Shown here: positions 23,134 through 30,776 of the stretch, piece by piece
How the letters are laid out: every line of letters begins with the position of its first letter
Numbering within the stretch: the first letter of the stretch is position 1
Source: Armatimonadota bacterium
GTDB lineage: Bacteria > Armatimonadota > Fimbriimonadia > Fimbriimonadales > Fimbriimonadaceae
Direction: 5' to 3'
NCBI GenBank assembly: GCA_023392285.1
Contig: JAEVZK010000068.1
Span: 1-37,050 of the forward strand
DNA length: 37,050 nt
Made by a program: the position numbers and the translations under genes
The notes under the pieces: generated by a model
What the model saw: the letters and a program-made list of their open reading frames with translations, nothing else
Database searches by the model: none
What the model was told of the DNA's origin: nothing

Positions 23134-23829
23134 ATAGCAGGATTTAATCGGCGAGCTCCAAGACCGGAACCAGGTCCAGAAATTAACCAACGAGTTCTTA
23201 AATATCGCGATGTGCGCGTGATTGGCAGCGATGGCTCCCAACTGGGGATTATGCAAAGCCGTCAAGCCCTGACCCAAGCTCGAGAGGAGGGCCTTGATTT
23301 GGTGATGGTTTCTCCGACGGCCCAGCCGCCCGTTGTTAAAATCATCGATTACGGCAAGCACAAGTACCTTGAAGGCAAGCTGGGAAAGGATAAAAAGAGC
23401 AAACAGCAGGAAGTAAAGGGTATAAGGATTAGTCCGCGCATCGCAGAACACGATCTGGGCTTTTATATCAAGAACGCGACAAGGTTCATTGAGGAAGGGC
23501 ACAAGGTCAAAGTCACCTGCATGTTCAGGGCAAGAGAGGTTACGCACCCGGAGCTCGGTCGCAAAAAGCTTGACTATTTTGCAGATCAAGTGAAGGAGAT
23601 CGCCAGCGTCGAAAGAACACCGACACTGGATGGGCGCATGATGATCATGGTGCTCAATCCAAAGCCTCAAACGAAAGAACAACAGAAGAAGCAAAATGCC
23701 AAAGCTGAAAACAAACAAGACAGCGGTAAAGAGGTTCAAGATCACGGGAACGGGGAAGATAACGCGAAGAGCGTCTCACAACAACCACCAGTTCCTGCAC
23801 AAGAAAGCGTCTCGGAAGAGACGACTTGA
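23134..23829 (+). CDS. infC: Translation initiation factor IF-3, probable AUA start
   Basis: IF3 binds the 30S subunit, keeps it apart from 50S and rejects non-standard start codons. From AUA 23134 the protein is 231 aa and begins AGFNRRAPRPEPGPEINQRV, followed by the family core DVRVIGSDGSQLGIM, the linker, and the C-terminal domain (IRISPRIAEHDLGFYIKNA; VKVTCMFRAREVTHPELG; MMIMVLNPKP). Starting at GTG 23212 would delete the first 26 residues, including EINQRV, which aligns with the normal 'R-V-N-E-x-I' start region. IF3 genes in several bacteria start at AUU or similar codons, which IF3 itself discriminates against, giving autoregulation. After the usual end near KPKP, this protein has a polar tail of about 50 residues (Gln, Lys, Asn, Glu), mostly encoded in a region that overlaps rpmI in another frame. 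Confidence 0.88.
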   Translation: MAGFNRRAPRPEPGPEINQRVLKYRDVRVIGSDGSQLGIMQSRQALTQAREEGLDLVMVSPTAQPPVVKIIDYGKHKYLEGKLGKDKKSKQQEVKGIRISPRIAEHDLGFYIKNATRFIEEGHKVKVTCMFRAREVTHPELGRKKLDYFADQVKEIASVERTPTLDGRMMIMVLNPKPQTKEQQKKQNAKAENKQDSGKEVQDHGNGEDNAKSVSQQPPVPAQESVSEETT

Positions 23830-23977
23830 ACAAGAGCCGGAAATCTTTTTGGGTGAGCAGCAGCGCGTTCGTCGCCTCCTGGTGATCGGTCTTCCGAAGG
23901 ACAAAAAGCGTCCTTCCAAGGCTAAGGTCGATCAGAAGGCTGAGAACAAAGCCAAAGCGCTCGCTCTCGTATCGTAG
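23696..23977 (+). CDS. rpmI: 50S ribosomal protein L35 with C-terminal extension
   Basis: A 93-aa protein. The start MPKLKTNKTAVKRFKITGTG and the core HNNHQFLHKKASRKRRL are classic L35, a small basic protein of the large subunit. Typical L35 has about 65 residues; here about 28 further residues, Lys/Ala-rich, follow. The ATG at 23696 is inside infC, 134 bases before the infC stop, in the +1 frame. An AGAAG-type site lies just upstream within infC. The overlap is unusually long for this operon. rplT follows 84 bases after the stop. Confidence 0.92.
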   Translation: MPKLKTNKTAVKRFKITGTGKITRRASHNNHQFLHKKASRKRRLEQEPEIFLGEQQRVRRLLVIGLPKDKKRPSKAKVDQKAENKAKALALVS

Positions 23978-24061
23978 GCTCCAACCGGAGCTGACTCCCC
24001 TACCACTACCGATGATCTTCATCTGGGAACTGGTCAGAAACGCAAACGAGGAGAAAGGAAA

Positions 24062-24409
24062 ATGGCACGCGTAAAACGCGGGTTAATGCGCCACAAGCGC
24101 CATAAAAAAGTAATTGAAAGGGCCTCCGGATACTGGGGCAGAAAGAAGAACGTCTTCAAGCGTGCTCACGAGCAGGTGATGAAGTCGGGTCAATACGCAT
24201 TTCGCGACCGGCGGCAGAAGAAACGCGACTTCCGCCGCTTGTGGATTGCTCGAATCACCGCAGCCTGCCGAGAAAACGGGCTCCGCTACAGCGAACTCAT
24301 CTATGGTCTGAATTCAAAGGGAATTCAGGTGAATCGGAAGATGCTCAGCGAGCTTGCTATCGACAACATGGAAGCCTTCAAGGCTATCGTCGACCAAGTT
24401 CGCGCCTAG
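24062..24409 (+). CDS. rplT: 50S ribosomal protein L20
   Basis: A 115-aa basic protein with the standard L20 features: MARVKRGLMRHKRHKKVIER at the N-terminus, GYWGRKKNVFKRAHEQVMKS, FRDRRQKKRDFRRLWIARI and the C-terminal domain LNSKGIQVNRKMLSELAI. L20 is an early assembly protein that binds 23S rRNA and in many bacteria represses its own operon by binding the mRNA. A strong ribosome site (GAGGAGAAAGGA) precedes ATG 24062. It is the last gene of infC-rpmI-rplT and is followed by a strong terminator at 24427-24458. Confidence 0.97.
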   Translation: MARVKRGLMRHKRHKKVIERASGYWGRKKNVFKRAHEQVMKSGQYAFRDRRQKKRDFRRLWIARITAACRENGLRYSELIYGLNSKGIQVNRKMLSELAIDNMEAFKAIVDQVRA

Positions 24410-24426
24410 CCGCCAGCAAAACATCG

Positions 24427-24458
24427 GCCCTGAAACCTTTAAGGTTTCAGGGCTTTTT
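24427..24458 (+). terminator. Rho-independent terminator of infC-rpmI-rplT
   Basis: A perfect 11-bp stem (GCCCTGAAACC / GGTTTCAGGGC) with loop TTTAA, followed at once by TTTTT. It lies 17 bases after the rplT stop and is the clearest intrinsic terminator in the window. Confidence 0.95.
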
Positions 24459-24490
24459 CACCCCAAAAAGACTTTCAGTTAGAATGAGGC

Positions 24491-25009
24491 ATGAAGCCGA
24501 TTTTGCTTGCAACCGTTCTCGTGCTTTCAGGTGCCACAACTCAACTCTTAGCCCAAACGAGTCCCGCGGCGCCACGTTCCGCTCAGTCCGCAAGTGCACG
24601 GGTCAGGGAAAAATTCGATCCGAAGCGCGATCCGGCGAAGGATCTTGCAAAGGCGATCAAACTTGCCGGCAAGGAGCACAAATACATCATTTTGGATGTC
24701 GGAGGCGAATGGTGCCCGTGGTGCGTCAAACTGGACAACTTCTTCCTGGAGAACGCTGACGCCGAGAAATTCCTCAAGGCGAACTTTGTCACGGTGAAGG
24801 TGAACTATAGCGACGAAAATCGAAACGAGGAATTCTTCTCTCATTATCCGAAGGTTCCCAGTTATCCGCACCTGTTCGTTCTAGATTCCAAGGGCAAGCT
24901 CCTGTATGCTCAAGACACGGGTCTACTTGAATCGGGAGACCACCATGACCACGATAAAGTGATGGCATTTCTCAAGAAATGGGCTCCCCCTGCTCGCAAG
25001 GTCAACTAA
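24491..25009 (+). CDS. Secreted thioredoxin-like protein (CPWC)
   Basis: A 172-aa exported protein. Residues 1-21 are a signal peptide (MKPILLATVLVLSGATTQLL, then AQ), followed by a 40-residue flexible Ala/Ser/Arg linker. The thioredoxin fold starts near 45, with the redox pair C75-P-W-C78 (GGEWCPWCVK) and a later cis-proline strand (VPSYPHLFVLDSKGKLL). Such proteins reduce or isomerise disulfides, or support c-type cytochrome maturation, in the periplasm. The His-rich segment GDHHDHDK near the C-terminus is unusual and might bind metal. Its stop overlaps by 4 bases the stop of the convergent regulator gene. Confidence 0.85.
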   Translation: MKPILLATVLVLSGATTQLLAQTSPAAPRSAQSASARVREKFDPKRDPAKDLAKAIKLAGKEHKYIILDVGGEWCPWCVKLDNFFLENADAEKFLKANFVTVKVNYSDENRNEEFFSHYPKVPSYPHLFVLDSKGKLLYAQDTGLLESGDHHDHDKVMAFLKKWAPPARKVN

Positions 25010-25926
25010 GTCAGTTGGTCCCGAATCTCGGTGGTTGAGCTGATTGAATCGGCAAAGCTGCGCAAGGTCGGGTACACGTCATCAGCCCCGGCGCCGAGAA
25101 GCTGTTCCGCCGACGTGACGCGAGTGCCTCCCATGGTTAGTTTCGCATCAGGAACAACCTTGCGCAGGGTCTTTACGAGTTCGGGAAGTGCCCGATCAGA
25201 ATCGGGGCTGCCGCAGCTGATCAGAACTAGGGAAGGCTTGAAAGTTCTCGCGGCGAACGCAAAGGAATCGGTAGGAACGTTCGCACCAAGATAGACCGAC
25301 TTCCATCCAATGCTCGCCAGATAATCGGATATCATGCGCAAGCCTAAAACGTGCAGGGTGCCAGCGACAGCACCCAAGAGAGCTACGGGTGCATCCGAGC
25401 TAGGCGCTGGGGCAATGGCAGCGATACGCTCCAATTGGCGGTATGACACGGCCGTTGCAATGTGTTCCTGAGCCACGTCGATTTTTCCCGTTTCCCACCA
25501 GGTGCCGATCATCCGCATGGCTGCACCGATCAAGTCTTCGTAGATATCGAGGAGGGTGTAATTCGAAGAGAGAGCGCAGTCAATCAGGTTGCTGCACGCC
25601 TGATCATCGGCCCTTGTTGCGGCCTCCGCGTACTGGGTGGCAAGGTCATTCAGGTCGGAAGGCTCGTCCGCTCGGGGCGTGAACAGCGCGCGCCTCGCAA
25701 GCGCTTCCAGAAGCAGGGGAGCACAAATCGAATAGTAGACATAGCGGCCCTTTTTGGTCGCCTGAACAGTACCTCGTCTCCGCATTCTGGCCAAATGGTT
25801 GGAAACGTTCGGTTGCTTCATGCCCGTGCTCGCGACGATTTCGCTGACGGACTTGGGACCCCCTCGAAGTTCGAGAAGAATTGTCCGCCGCGAAGGGTCC
25901 GCTAGCTCGATGAATGGATCCACCAC
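25006..25926 (-). CDS. ArsR-type HTH regulator with C-terminal cobalamin-binding domains
   Basis: A 306-aa cytosolic protein. Residues 1-80 form a winged-helix ArsR domain (DPSRRTILLELRGGPKSVSE; GMKQPNVSNHLARMRRRGTV; KKGRYVYYSI). Residues about 90-175 resemble the helical cap of CarH-type regulators and carry W144-x9-E154-H155, the motif that holds the upper face of adenosylcobalamin in CarH. Residues 180-300 are a Rossmann-like B12-binding domain: H192-x2-G195 (GTLHVLG), SVYLGANVPTDSF and LVLISCGSPDSD. The acidic residue that usually precedes this His by two is Thr here. It may therefore be a cobalamin- or light-dependent repressor with an ArsR head instead of the MerR head of CarH. The start is uncertain: GTG 25926 has no ribosome site. 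It diverges from an acyl-CoA dehydrogenase gene. Confidence 0.85.
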   Translation of the reverse strand: MVDPFIELADPSRRTILLELRGGPKSVSEIVASTGMKQPNVSNHLARMRRRGTVQATKKGRYVYYSICAPLLLEALARRALFTPRADEPSDLNDLATQYAEAATRADDQACSNLIDCALSSNYTLLDIYEDLIGAAMRMIGTWWETGKIDVAQEHIATAVSYRQLERIAAIAPAPSSDAPVALLGAVAGTLHVLGLRMISDYLASIGWKSVYLGANVPTDSFAFAARTFKPSLVLISCGSPDSDRALPELVKTLRKVVPDAKLTMGGTRVTSAEQLLGAGADDVYPTLRSFADSISSTTEIRDQLT

Positions 25927-25993
25927 ACATTAATATATCGTAGAAGAGGGAAGTTGGAGGCACTCCTCGCTTAAACCGGTATCATCTGCCTAG
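25927..25993. promoter_or_regulatory. Divergent control region between the B12 regulator and acyl-CoA dehydrogenase
   Basis: Sixty-seven bases hold both promoters. The AT-rich stretch TTAATATATC (25931-25940) is the only low-GC part and could contain -10 elements or an operator. I see no clear inverted repeat of the length expected for an ArsR operator, so the regulatory link is inferred from gene order alone. Confidence 0.35.
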
Positions 25994-27112
25994 ATGATCC
26001 CAACCTTCAACGAAGAAGAAACCCAGTTTTTGTCCGAGGTTTCGAAGTTCGCCGAAGAATATGTTGCCCCCAACACTCGCGAGTGGGAGAAGTCAACATT
26101 TCCCAGCGATATTTGGAAGCAGCTCGCTTCACGCGGAATCTCAAGCGCAGTCCTGCCGAAAGAGCTCGGCGGACGCGGATGCAGCTGCGCTGTGTACGCA
26201 GAAGTTTGCCGAATATTGGCGGGTGCCGATCCTGCGCTTTCGATGAACGTCGCGGCAGTGAACGCTCTCTGCGTGTCACACTTCGAGCATTTCGCGAACC
26301 AGGAGCAGCGAGACCGCTATCTGCCGAAGATTCTCGCCGGTGACATTGCACTTGCGTGGGGCTTGACCGAACCCGATGCAGGCAGTGATGCGCGCCGTGT
26401 GAAAACCTTCGCGACCCCGATCGAGGATCGTCCGGGCTACTTCAAGTTGAATGGCCAGAAGATGTTCATTACAAATGGGGGCTTCGCCGATCTCTTCATC
26501 ATCATCGCCCGGGTTAGCGATACCGAATTGACGGCGTTTCTGGTGGAGAAAGATCAACCCGGATTCCAGAATCTTGAGCGTATTCCCACGATCGGTGTTT
26601 CCGCCTCCTGGACTTCAAAGTTCGACCTCGTAGACGCGATCGGTTGGCACACGCCGGGGTCATTCGAGCAGGTCATTGGTCTCCTCTACCGGGGGCGAAT
26701 TGGCATCGGAGCGATGGCGCTTGGCATTGCAGAGAAGGCTCTGCAGGAAGGAATCGAGTACGGCAAGCAGCGAACGCAGTTCAACCGTCGCCTGGTCGAT
26801 ATGCAGTCCGTTCAGAACATGATCGCGGAATCTGCGATGCAAGTTGAAGCAGCCCGCGTTTTGGTTCAAAAGGCAGCTTGGATGTACGATCGTGGAATGC
26901 CAGTGGTCAAGGAGTCATCATACGCTAAGCTTTTCGCGTCGGAAGCCGCACGAGACGTGACGAACAAAATGCTACAGATCCATGGCGGCCGTGGCATGAC
27001 GTACGACTTCCTCATCGAGAAGCTCTGGCGAGACGCTAAACTGACCGAAATTGGGGAAGGTGCGACTGAAATCCAGAAGCTGGTGATTTCCAAACAAGTC
27101 ATCGGCAAGTAG
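25994..27112 (+). CDS. Acyl-CoA dehydrogenase
   Basis: A 372-aa flavoenzyme that introduces the 2,3 double bond into acyl-CoA during fatty-acid or branched-chain amino-acid breakdown, passing electrons to ETF. Landmarks: WGLTEPDAGSDARR (the FAD/acyl-binding 'T-E-P-x-A-G-S-D'), FITNGGFADLFIIIAR, RIGIGAMALGIAEKA, YGKQRTQFNRRL, IHGGRGMTYD, and the catalytic base Glu355 in GEGATEIQK. The middle-domain loop SASWTSKFDLVDAIGWHTPG departs from the usual 'G-x-R-x-S-x-T' substrate region, so the chain-length preference cannot be guessed. It is divergent from the ArsR-B12 regulator and 8 bases before the pentapeptide-repeat gene. Confidence 0.93.
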   Translation: MIPTFNEEETQFLSEVSKFAEEYVAPNTREWEKSTFPSDIWKQLASRGISSAVLPKELGGRGCSCAVYAEVCRILAGADPALSMNVAAVNALCVSHFEHFANQEQRDRYLPKILAGDIALAWGLTEPDAGSDARRVKTFATPIEDRPGYFKLNGQKMFITNGGFADLFIIIARVSDTELTAFLVEKDQPGFQNLERIPTIGVSASWTSKFDLVDAIGWHTPGSFEQVIGLLYRGRIGIGAMALGIAEKALQEGIEYGKQRTQFNRRLVDMQSVQNMIAESAMQVEAARVLVQKAAWMYDRGMPVVKESSYAKLFASEAARDVTNKMLQIHGGRGMTYDFLIEKLWRDAKLTEIGEGATEIQKLVISKQVIGK

Positions 27113-27120
27113 CCTGCACG

Positions 27121-27717
27121 ATGGAGTTGGACGCCCGAATCGCAGAGGGTGAATCGCTCGCCGATATGCGATTCACCGTTCTTACGAATTGCGAGTTCAG
27201 CAAATGTGATTTTCGCGGTGCCAGGCTCTCTGAGGTAGTTACTCGCTCCTGTACGTTTCGAGAGTGCGACTTCAGCGGGGCCAACCTCTCCAGCAGTTCT
27301 CACCGGCGCAGTTCCTTTTTGAATTGCGACTTCAGTCGCGCTAACTTCTTTGGAGCTGATTTGGAAGGGTGCCGCCTGGTGGGCAGTATGTTCGAGGCTA
27401 CGGTCCTTTCTGGCGTCAGGCTCAAAGCGGCTGATCTCTCCGCCTGTTCCTTACGAGGCCATGACTTAAGCAGATTCGACTTTCGGGAAGTCAAATTGAC
27501 CGACGCCGATCTCTACATGAGTTCGCTCCAAGATGCGGACCTTAGGGATGCGGATTTGGAGGGCGCGAACTTGAATCGAGTGAAACTGGCGCGGGCCGAT
27601 CTCCGAGGGGCGAATCTGGCCCGGGTGGACTTTAAGAACACCGACACGATGGGTGCAAGGATGACGCTCGATCAGGCGTTGCTCTTTGCAATGAGCTATG
27701 GAATCGAGATCGAATAG
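27121..27717 (+). CDS. Pentapeptide-repeat protein
   Basis: A 198-aa protein made mainly of pentapeptide repeats (consensus A-[D/N]-L-x-x or C-[D/N]-F-x-x). Examples are CDFRGARLSE, CDFSGANLSS, CDFSRANFFG, ADLYMSSLQDADLRDADLEG and ADLRGANLARVDF. Such repeats form a right-handed quadrilateral beta-helix. Known relatives include DNA-gyrase protecting mimics (Qnr, MfpA) and many proteins without known function. The Cys-rich first half and Asp/Ala-rich second half look like two blocks. It has no signal peptide. It starts 8 bases after the acyl-CoA dehydrogenase stop, probably in the same transcript, though no functional link is evident. Confidence 0.88.
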   Translation: MELDARIAEGESLADMRFTVLTNCEFSKCDFRGARLSEVVTRSCTFRECDFSGANLSSSSHRRSSFLNCDFSRANFFGADLEGCRLVGSMFEATVLSGVRLKAADLSACSLRGHDLSRFDFREVKLTDADLYMSSLQDADLRDADLEGANLNRVKLARADLRGANLARVDFKNTDTMGARMTLDQALLFAMSYGIEIE

Positions 27718-27791
27718 GATAGCGTGCGCACTGGCCAATGATCATGAAACATAATATGCCTTCAGGAACGTTATAGTCCTTAAGCATTCTT

Positions 27792-28790
27792 ATGATTATT
27801 CCAGCCATCATGTTTGCAGCCGCTGTTGCTGCCCCTCAAGCCAAACCAGTCGATCTCCAACGCGTGTTCGTAAAGGGTGAGAAAACTGTATACCAGGTCA
27901 AATCGAATCTGATCATCGAGGATCGGCCCGCCGGTTTGGCAACCTTTCTTCCCCAAGAGCTCGATCTGAATTATCAGTCTTCATCAACGGTGAAGGATCT
28001 GAAGGCGGATGGAATCGCAATCATCGACTACCGGCGCCCAACCATAACGCAGATTGATGGGGAAAACGCGAACCGGCCCGCGAAGACGACCGTTGAAAAG
28101 GTGAACTACATCATGGACCTCACCGTCTCGCCGATCAATGAAGTGCTGGACGTTAAGGATCTCACGCCTAAAAAGGCAGATAAGAAGGACGGATCTCGTC
28201 AAATGTTTCTCCTGATGCCATCGGGTGCGAAATTCCAGCTCCAAAGCCTCATTGGTCAGTTCGTCAACGAACTCTATCGCTTGGCGCTCAATGTAGGATC
28301 TTTGGACAGCTCGATGGAGTTTTCGCCGAAGCTCCCGTTCGGCGCGGTCAAGGAAGGAGCGACCTGGAAGAAGACCGTGGGCTATTCTCCGCAAAAATTA
28401 AAGGGTAAAGATGGCAAGAGTGCGGTTCAGCGGCTTGATTACACGTACACCTACAAAGGCATCGTCACGGTCAACAATAAGAAGTTTTATCGGATCAATG
28501 CGGCGCTTGATTTGAAGACGGATCTGGCGGATTACTTTAACCAGCTTTTCGATATGAAGCCAGAGCAGACGCACTTGAAGTCTATCCCAATGAACCTGAC
28601 GCAGTCGATCGATTACGACTTGGACATGTCGAGCCGAAGGACGATGCGCGCCAGCTCGACAGCTGAGGGCGGTTTCAAAGTTTGGATCACCGATATGCCC
28701 GATGATGCGTACCAGGAGCAGAAGCTCCACGGAACGACAGAAATGTATCTGGTGAGCAGCGGAACGGCAACGAAATCTAAGAAGAAGTAG
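27792..28790 (+). CDS. Exported protein of unknown function
   Basis: A 332-aa protein with a short signal peptide (MIIPAIMFAAAVAAPQAKP). The rest is a mix of beta strands and polar loops with many Lys residues and a Lys-rich end (TATKSKKK). A phrase such as EGATWKKTVGYSPQKLKG, then YTYTYKGIVTVNNKKFYRIN, resembles large-barrel, lipid- or polysaccharide-binding exported proteins seen in several phyla, but I cannot name the family. It has its own leader of 74 bases, with a TATAGT box at 27772-27777 as a possible -10. A hairpin follows at 28805-28827. Confidence 0.7.
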   Translation: MIIPAIMFAAAVAAPQAKPVDLQRVFVKGEKTVYQVKSNLIIEDRPAGLATFLPQELDLNYQSSSTVKDLKADGIAIIDYRRPTITQIDGENANRPAKTTVEKVNYIMDLTVSPINEVLDVKDLTPKKADKKDGSRQMFLLMPSGAKFQLQSLIGQFVNELYRLALNVGSLDSSMEFSPKLPFGAVKEGATWKKTVGYSPQKLKGKDGKSAVQRLDYTYTYKGIVTVNNKKFYRINAALDLKTDLADYFNQLFDMKPEQTHLKSIPMNLTQSIDYDLDMSSRRTMRASSTAEGGFKVWITDMPDDAYQEQKLHGTTEMYLVSSGTATKSKKK

Positions 28791-28804
28791 CTCCTAGATG
28801 CGAT

Positions 28805-28827
28805 AAGCCTCCTCCGAATGGAGGCTT
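28805..28827 (+). terminator. Hairpin after the exported unknown gene
   Basis: AAGCCTCC and GGAGGCTT form an 8-bp stem with a 7-base loop, followed by TCG and not by a proper T-run. It lies 15 bases after the stop at 28790 and 30 bases before the next start, so it could end the upstream transcript or act in the leader of the HD-GYP operon. Confidence 0.55.
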
Positions 28828-28857
28828 TCGCACGTCTTTATCGCGAGCTTTCCTCCG

Positions 28858-30135
28858 ATGACTCAGCTGAACTTGCATCGAGCGAAGCCCGCAGCCGCGG
28901 CAAATCGGTTACTCCTCTATCTGGGTGTGGTGGCAATTTTTGCCGTAGGCGGCACCCTTCCTTACAGTTCGAGCGCAGAAACATTCAATCCGCTCTGGAT
29001 CATTTTGCCTTCGCTGGCGTTCCTTGCTGAGATGCTTCCTGTCGAGGTGTCTCGCCGAGGCGTACGGATCACCTTTACTCTGCCGTATGTCGTTGGGATG
29101 GCACTGACAGCAGGACCCGTAGGTGCGATTGCTACTGAAATCGTCGTCACGGCTATCGCTGGATGGCTGCGGGGAAGATCCTCACTGATGAAGCCGTCGG
29201 TGACGTTCATTGGGATCAATACTTGTATTGCCGCGATCTGCGCCTCGGTCGGCTTTCTCATGCTCCACTCGGTCACGATGGCATTACACCGGACGGAAGT
29301 GGCAGCCATTGCTTTCACGCTCGCTTATTCGCTCATGAACTTTGCGCTTGTCGCCTATGTGGACTACGCAACCTCTCAAAGGTCACTGAGCGATAACGTC
29401 ATGAAGTCGCTAGAGGTTGGCTTGCTGAGCATCTTGGTGTACACCCTGTTTGTCGCAGCGGTCGCCGTACTGGTTGGCAAGCACCTCGATTGGCTGATTC
29501 CGTTCACGCTTGTTCCGGTATGGGCGATTCGCACGGGCTTGCTGCAAAAGGCGGAGATGTATGAGCACTATTACGAGACGATCACCGCTTTGACCCTCAT
29601 GCTTCAGAGGGCACATCCGTACACCCACGGGCATTTGGAACGAGTCGCGCATACGGCTGAAGACGTGGCAAGACGTCTTGGTCTTTCGAGCGGACGGGCA
29701 AGGCTGGTGCGTGAAGCAGCTGTTCTTCATGACGTCGGGAAGATTGCGGTTGACGAAGAAATTCTAGATAAACCCGGCAAGCTGACGGTCGAAGAGATGG
29801 ATCACGTACGGCGGCACGCCGAATGGGGAGCGGAGATTCTGGGATCTCTAAAGCAGTTTCGCACGATCGCTACCTGGATCAGGCACCATCACGAGCGGCC
29901 AGATGGTCAAGGGTATCCCGGTCGCCTTAAGATGGAGCAAATCCCTCTTGAAAGCCGAATCATTGCGGTCGTGGATGCATTCGATGCGATGACGGACTGT
30001 CAGGATGGTAAACCGGGCCGGGTTTATCGCCAGCCGCTTTCCATCGATGAAGCCGTTGTGGAGCTTGATCGATGCGCGGGGCAGCAATTCGACGAACGGG
30101 TGGTCCAAGTCTTCAAAGAGGTGATTGGGCGCTGA
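28858..30135 (+). CDS. Membrane HD-GYP domain phosphohydrolase
   Basis: A 425-aa inner-membrane protein. Residues 15-225 contain about six or seven transmembrane helices of the MASE kind. The HD-GYP domain (about 235-425) is intact: H265 in VAHTAEDVARRLG, the metal-binding HD pair H291-D292 (LHDVGKIAVDEEIL), H320 in RRHAEWG, HHH 343-345 and GYP 352-354 (HHHERPDGQGYPG). HD-GYP enzymes hydrolyse cyclic-di-GMP or related cyclic dinucleotides, here probably in response to a signal at the membrane. The membrane sensor part has no recognised ligand motif. The following gene, a degenerate HD protein, begins inside its 3' end. Confidence 0.9.
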   Translation: MTQLNLHRAKPAAAANRLLLYLGVVAIFAVGGTLPYSSSAETFNPLWIILPSLAFLAEMLPVEVSRRGVRITFTLPYVVGMALTAGPVGAIATEIVVTAIAGWLRGRSSLMKPSVTFIGINTCIAAICASVGFLMLHSVTMALHRTEVAAIAFTLAYSLMNFALVAYVDYATSQRSLSDNVMKSLEVGLLSILVYTLFVAAVAVLVGKHLDWLIPFTLVPVWAIRTGLLQKAEMYEHYYETITALTLMLQRAHPYTHGHLERVAHTAEDVARRLGLSSGRARLVREAAVLHDVGKIAVDEEILDKPGKLTVEEMDHVRRHAEWGAEILGSLKQFRTIATWIRHHHERPDGQGYPGRLKMEQIPLESRIIAVVDAFDAMTDCQDGKPGRVYRQPLSIDEAVVELDRCAGQQFDERVVQVFKEVIGR

Positions 30136-30776
30136 ACGATTTACTTTCGATCAGTGTCCTTATCTGCGCTGGCGCGGCTACCTTGTGGTTAGTCATCTAT
30201 GTCCGACTGATTCTTCCCAGGAGAATCGAGGAAAAGTTCTTTGAGTCGATGAGCGCCTTTAGCCGGGCGGTGGAGCTTCGCTTCCCCGGCCATCGGGGAA
30301 TGGCTGAAGACATCGAAGTCGCGTCGGTTAGATTGGGTCGGCAGATGCGCTTGTCAAAGCAATCGATGCAAAGGTTGAAGACTTCAGCGCGACTTATGGA
30401 TATTGGATTATGCGCGCTCCCTTATAAGCTCATCAACCAGAAGGCTTCGTACGAGTGGAGCGATGCGGAACGCTCTACCTATGATCGACACCCGGAAATT
30501 AGCGGCGCCATGCTCGATCTCGTCCCTTCGCTGAAAGGAATCGCGAAGATCGTTCGAATGCATCATGCGCCGTTTCAGGCAGACCTCCCCGTCGAAGCCC
30601 GGGTGCTGAAGGTGGCTTCTGACTACGCTTGGCTCTTCCGCCAAATGGGTGAAAAGAGGGCTCAAGAGCTCATCTTAGGCAAGGTGGGCGAAGAATACTG
30701 CCCTGAGGTGGTTGACGCTCTGGCTGAAGTGCTAAGATCGTCCCGTGTCCAAGAGCGTGAGCATTGCCTTGCTTAA
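30072..30776 (+). CDS. Membrane-anchored degenerate HD-domain protein
   Basis: A 234-aa protein related to the HD-GYP domain of the gene before it but lacking its catalytic set. After one transmembrane helix (about residues 24-43, SISVLICAGAATLWLVIYV), the HD motif reads LMDIGLCALP where active enzymes have LHDIGKLGIP (His and Lys lost). The later His (DRHPEISGAML) and MHH are kept, but the GYP loop is replaced by HAPFQADLP. It may bind but not cut cyclic dinucleotides, or regulate the active partner. ATG 30072 has GGAG 8 bases upstream and overlaps the HD-GYP gene by 64 bases. A CTG at 30132 with AGAGGTG 8 bases ahead is an alternative start exactly at the membrane helix. Confidence 0.75.
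   Translation: MRGAAIRRTGGPSLQRGDWALNDLLSISVLICAGAATLWLVIYVRLILPRRIEEKFFESMSAFSRAVELRFPGHRGMAEDIEVASVRLGRQMRLSKQSMQRLKTSARLMDIGLCALPYKLINQKASYEWSDAERSTYDRHPEISGAMLDLVPSLKGIAKIVRMHHAPFQADLPVEARVLKVASDYAWLFRQMGEKRAQELILGKVGEEYCPEVVDALAEVLRSSRVQEREHCLA

Noticed and set aside
30132..30776. CTG start for the degenerate HD gene, overlapping the HD-GYP stop as CTGA
   Set aside because: The ribosome site AGAGGTG is well placed, but ATG 30072 also has GGAG at 8 bases. The standard start is preferred; the CTG is noted as an alternative.
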